Assembly (NCBI GenBank): GCA_012719415.1
Contig: JAAYAK010000032.1
Location: forward strand, 1 to 32,895
Direction of reading: 5' to 3'
Source: Syntrophorhabdus sp.
Lineage (GTDB): Bacteria > Desulfobacterota > Syntrophorhabdia > Syntrophorhabdales > Syntrophorhabdaceae
DNA: 32,895 nucleotides
Below, piece after piece: positions 31,425-32,895 of the stretch. The notes under the pieces were generated by a model, which saw only the letters and a program-made list of their open reading frames with translations, did not search any database and was not told the DNA's origin. The number at the start of each line of letters is the position of its first letter. Position 1 is the first letter of the stretch. A program made the translations under genes and the position numbers.

Positions 31425-32589
31425 GAACGTGTCGACACCCCGAATATACATGGACAACAACGCCACAACCCCCATCCATCCCCGGGTGGCGGACGCGGTG
31501 AGACCCTTTCTCGACGGTCTCTTCGGAAACCCTTCGAGCCTTCATTTTGCCGGGCGCGACATCAAAGAAACCTATGAAGCGGCACGGGAGCAGATAGCCG
31601 CCGTGATCGGGGCGAAGGCGAATGATGTCGTTATCACGAGCTGCGGCAGCGAGGCCGACAACCATGCCATCAAGGGCATCGCCTTGAGGGCGCGAAAAGG
31701 CCATATCATAACATCGGCGGTGGAGCATCCCGCCGTGCTCAACTGCTGCAAGCACCTCGAAACGCAGGGCTTTCCCGTCACCTATCTTCCCGTCGACGGG
31801 CATGGTCTCGTCGATCCGGAAGACGTGAGGGATGCCATCAGGAAGGACACCATCCTCATCTCTGTCATGTACGCGAACAACGAAACGGGGACTGTGATGC
31901 CCATCGCCGATATCGCCCGCATCGCCCGCGAAAGAGAGATCCTCTTTCATTCCGACATGGTGCAGGCCCTGGGCAAGATAGATGTGGATGTGACCTCCCT
32001 CGGCGTCGACCTCGCCAGCTTCTCGGGGCACAAGGTGTACGCCCCGAAGGGGGTGGGGGCCCTGTACATACGCGAGGGTCTCGCCATCGACAACCTCATT
32101 CACGGCGGCCACCAGGAATCGGGAAGACGGGCGGGTACGGAGAATGTCATCGGCATCGTGGCCTTCGGCAGGGCCTGCGAACTGGCGAGAGAGGAGATGA
32201 ACGAACGGCGGGAGACCATCGAAGGCCTGCGGCGTCGCCTCCTCGACGGCATCCTGGAGCGCATCGATCACGTGCGCCTCAACGGACACCCCCTGCAGAG
32301 GGTCCCCAACACGCTCAACCTCAGCTTCGAGTTCATAGAATCGGAATCGCTTCTGCTTGCCCTCGACATGAAGGGCGTTGCCGTATCGTCCGGCTCTGCC
32401 TGTTCGTCGGGCTCCACGGAGCCCTCCCATGTCCTCACGGCAATGGGCATACCGGGGCCCCTGTGCCAGAGCGCGCTGCGCTTCAGCCTGGGATGCGAGA
32501 ACAGTCCGGCCGACGTGGACTATGTCCTCGACATCCTTCCCGATCTCGTGGCCAAACTGCGGGAGATGTCACCGTTCTACAAAGGGTAG
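31408..32589 (+). CDS. nifS: Cysteine desulfurase, NifS/IscS family
   Basis: A PLP-dependent enzyme of about 393 residues that releases sulfur from cysteine for Fe-S clusters and thio-modified tRNA. It has YMDNNATTPIHP, GNPSSLHFAGRD, TSCGSEADNHAIKG, SAVEHPAV, MYANNETGTVMPI, HSDMVQALGK, the PLP Lys in SFSGHKVYAPKGVGAL, and the persulfide Cys in VSSGSACSSGSTEPSHVL with the short-loop NifS/IscS style. ATG 31408 overlaps the ferredoxin gene; GTG 31429 is an alternative that starts closer to the family N-terminus. The TAG stop is followed by AAGACGGTTTCAGG of element E15. Confidence 0.93.
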   Translation: MSPSSKNVSTPRIYMDNNATTPIHPRVADAVRPFLDGLFGNPSSLHFAGRDIKETYEAAREQIAAVIGAKANDVVITSCGSEADNHAIKGIALRARKGHIITSAVEHPAVLNCCKHLETQGFPVTYLPVDGHGLVDPEDVRDAIRKDTILISVMYANNETGTVMPIADIARIAREREILFHSDMVQALGKIDVDVTSLGVDLASFSGHKVYAPKGVGALYIREGLAIDNLIHGGHQESGRRAGTENVIGIVAFGRACELAREEMNERRETIEGLRRRLLDGILERIDHVRLNGHPLQRVPNTLNLSFEFIESESLLLALDMKGVAVSSGSACSSGSTEPSHVLTAMGIPGPLCQSALRFSLGCENSPADVDYVLDILPDLVAKLREMSPFYKG

Positions 32590-32756
32590 AAGACGGTTTC
32601 AGGTTTCAAGTTGCAGGTTTCAAGTTAAAAAACCCGATACTTTTGCCTGGAACCTGGAAAGGGAAAAGACGGTTTCAGGTTTCGAGTTTCAGGTTTCAGG
32701 CAAGAGAAACCGGATTCTTTTACCTGGAACCTGGAACTTGGAACATGAAACCTCGC
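32590..32756. repeat. Duplicated tandem-unit element E15 (GGTTTCA units)
   Basis: Two copies lie head to tail with a period of about 76-77 nt. Each opens with AGACGGTTTCAGGTTTC (32591 and 32667). Each has a core ending in a 24-nt word (32636-32659 and 32713-32736, 22 of 24 identical by eye) that includes CTTTT and CCTGGAACCTGGAA. The last arm continues as TGGAACT/TGGAACA/TGAAACC units and contains the start codon of the next gene. Confidence 0.8.
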
Positions 32757-32895
32757 TTTTTTATCCATACCACCGGCTGCAGGGCCAATCAGTGGGATTC
32801 TTCCGTGATCGCGGGGAACCTTGAGAGGGCGGGTTACACGCCAGCCGGCGTCAACCAGGCCGAACTCGTGGTGATCAACGCCTGTACGGTCACGG
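32745..32895 (+). CDS. MiaB/MtaB-type tRNA methylthiotransferase, 5' part
   Basis: The first 50 codons of a gene running off the window. The N-terminal UPF0004 domain is clear: FIHTTGCRANQWDSS with the first cluster Cys12, and LVVINACTVT with the second Cys47. These radical SAM enzymes add methylthio groups to tRNA A37 or to ribosomal protein S12; the TGCRANQWDS form suggests the MtaB (t6A) branch, but the rest is needed. The ATG lies within a TGGAACA/TGAAACC repeat of E15, and the only ribosome site is a repeat-derived GGAAC. An Fe-S enzyme beside a desulfurase makes sense. Confidence 0.85.
   Translation, partial: MKPRFFIHTTGCRANQWDSSVIAGNLERAGYTPAGVNQAELVVINACTVT

Overview
The window looks like chromosomal DNA from a GC-rich anaerobic bacterium, most likely a deltaproteobacterium (Desulfobacterota; a Syntrophorhabdus-like syntroph is my guess). 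The reasons are the UPF0280 + NIL-ferredoxin + cysteine desulfurase cluster typical of strict anaerobes, an OFA-type carboxylate transporter, a PC4-like small protein, and many single-copy housekeeping genes in delta-like order. No phage, IS transposase, CRISPR array or rRNA is visible.

Layout. 1-1618: gene-poor start, then an MFS transporter on the minus strand. 1925-11786: a co-directional plus-strand run of PC4-like protein, rarA, thiL, YhaM-like nuclease, rsmE, a DUF218-like membrane protein, dprA, topA and trmFO. bioB (plus) follows and converges on pilC (minus). 14579-18129: a minus-strand response regulator - histidine kinase - HtrA protease operon. 18466-27995: plus-strand genes for a membrane-fused spermidine-synthase-like protein, tRNA-Gly, a Cys-rich membrane protein, trxB, an amidase-like exported protein, rph, rdgB, (tRNA-Glu on minus), tatA, a Sua5-type synthase, two small lipoproteins with a zinc-ribbon protein between them, and ftsY. 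purN and prmA lie on the minus strand. 30245-end: UPF0280, NIL-ferredoxin, NifS-type cysteine desulfurase and the 5' end of a MiaB-type methylthiotransferase.

How they fit together. Several genes serve tRNA/rRNA modification (trmFO, rsmE, Sua5, methylthiotransferase) or DNA maintenance (rarA, topA, dprA, rdgB). The two-component pair with HtrA reads as an envelope-stress unit. The UPF0280/NIL-ferredoxin/NifS block reads as anaerobic sulfur handling.

The most unusual signal is not a gene. Nearly every intergenic space above about 100 bp, about fifteen loci in 33 kb, is filled by a palindromic element. Its two arms are short arrays of degenerate 7-9 nt tandem units in inverted orientation, with a 25-80 nt core between them. 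The unit differs from locus to locus, but the two arms of one locus usually match. Outer ends often read AAAGACNGT...ACNGTCTTT. Elements abut stop codons, in several cases supply the stop codon, and in one case contain a start codon. Two of them, 1.8 kb apart and in opposite orientation, share a homologous core. I do not recognise this as a described family.
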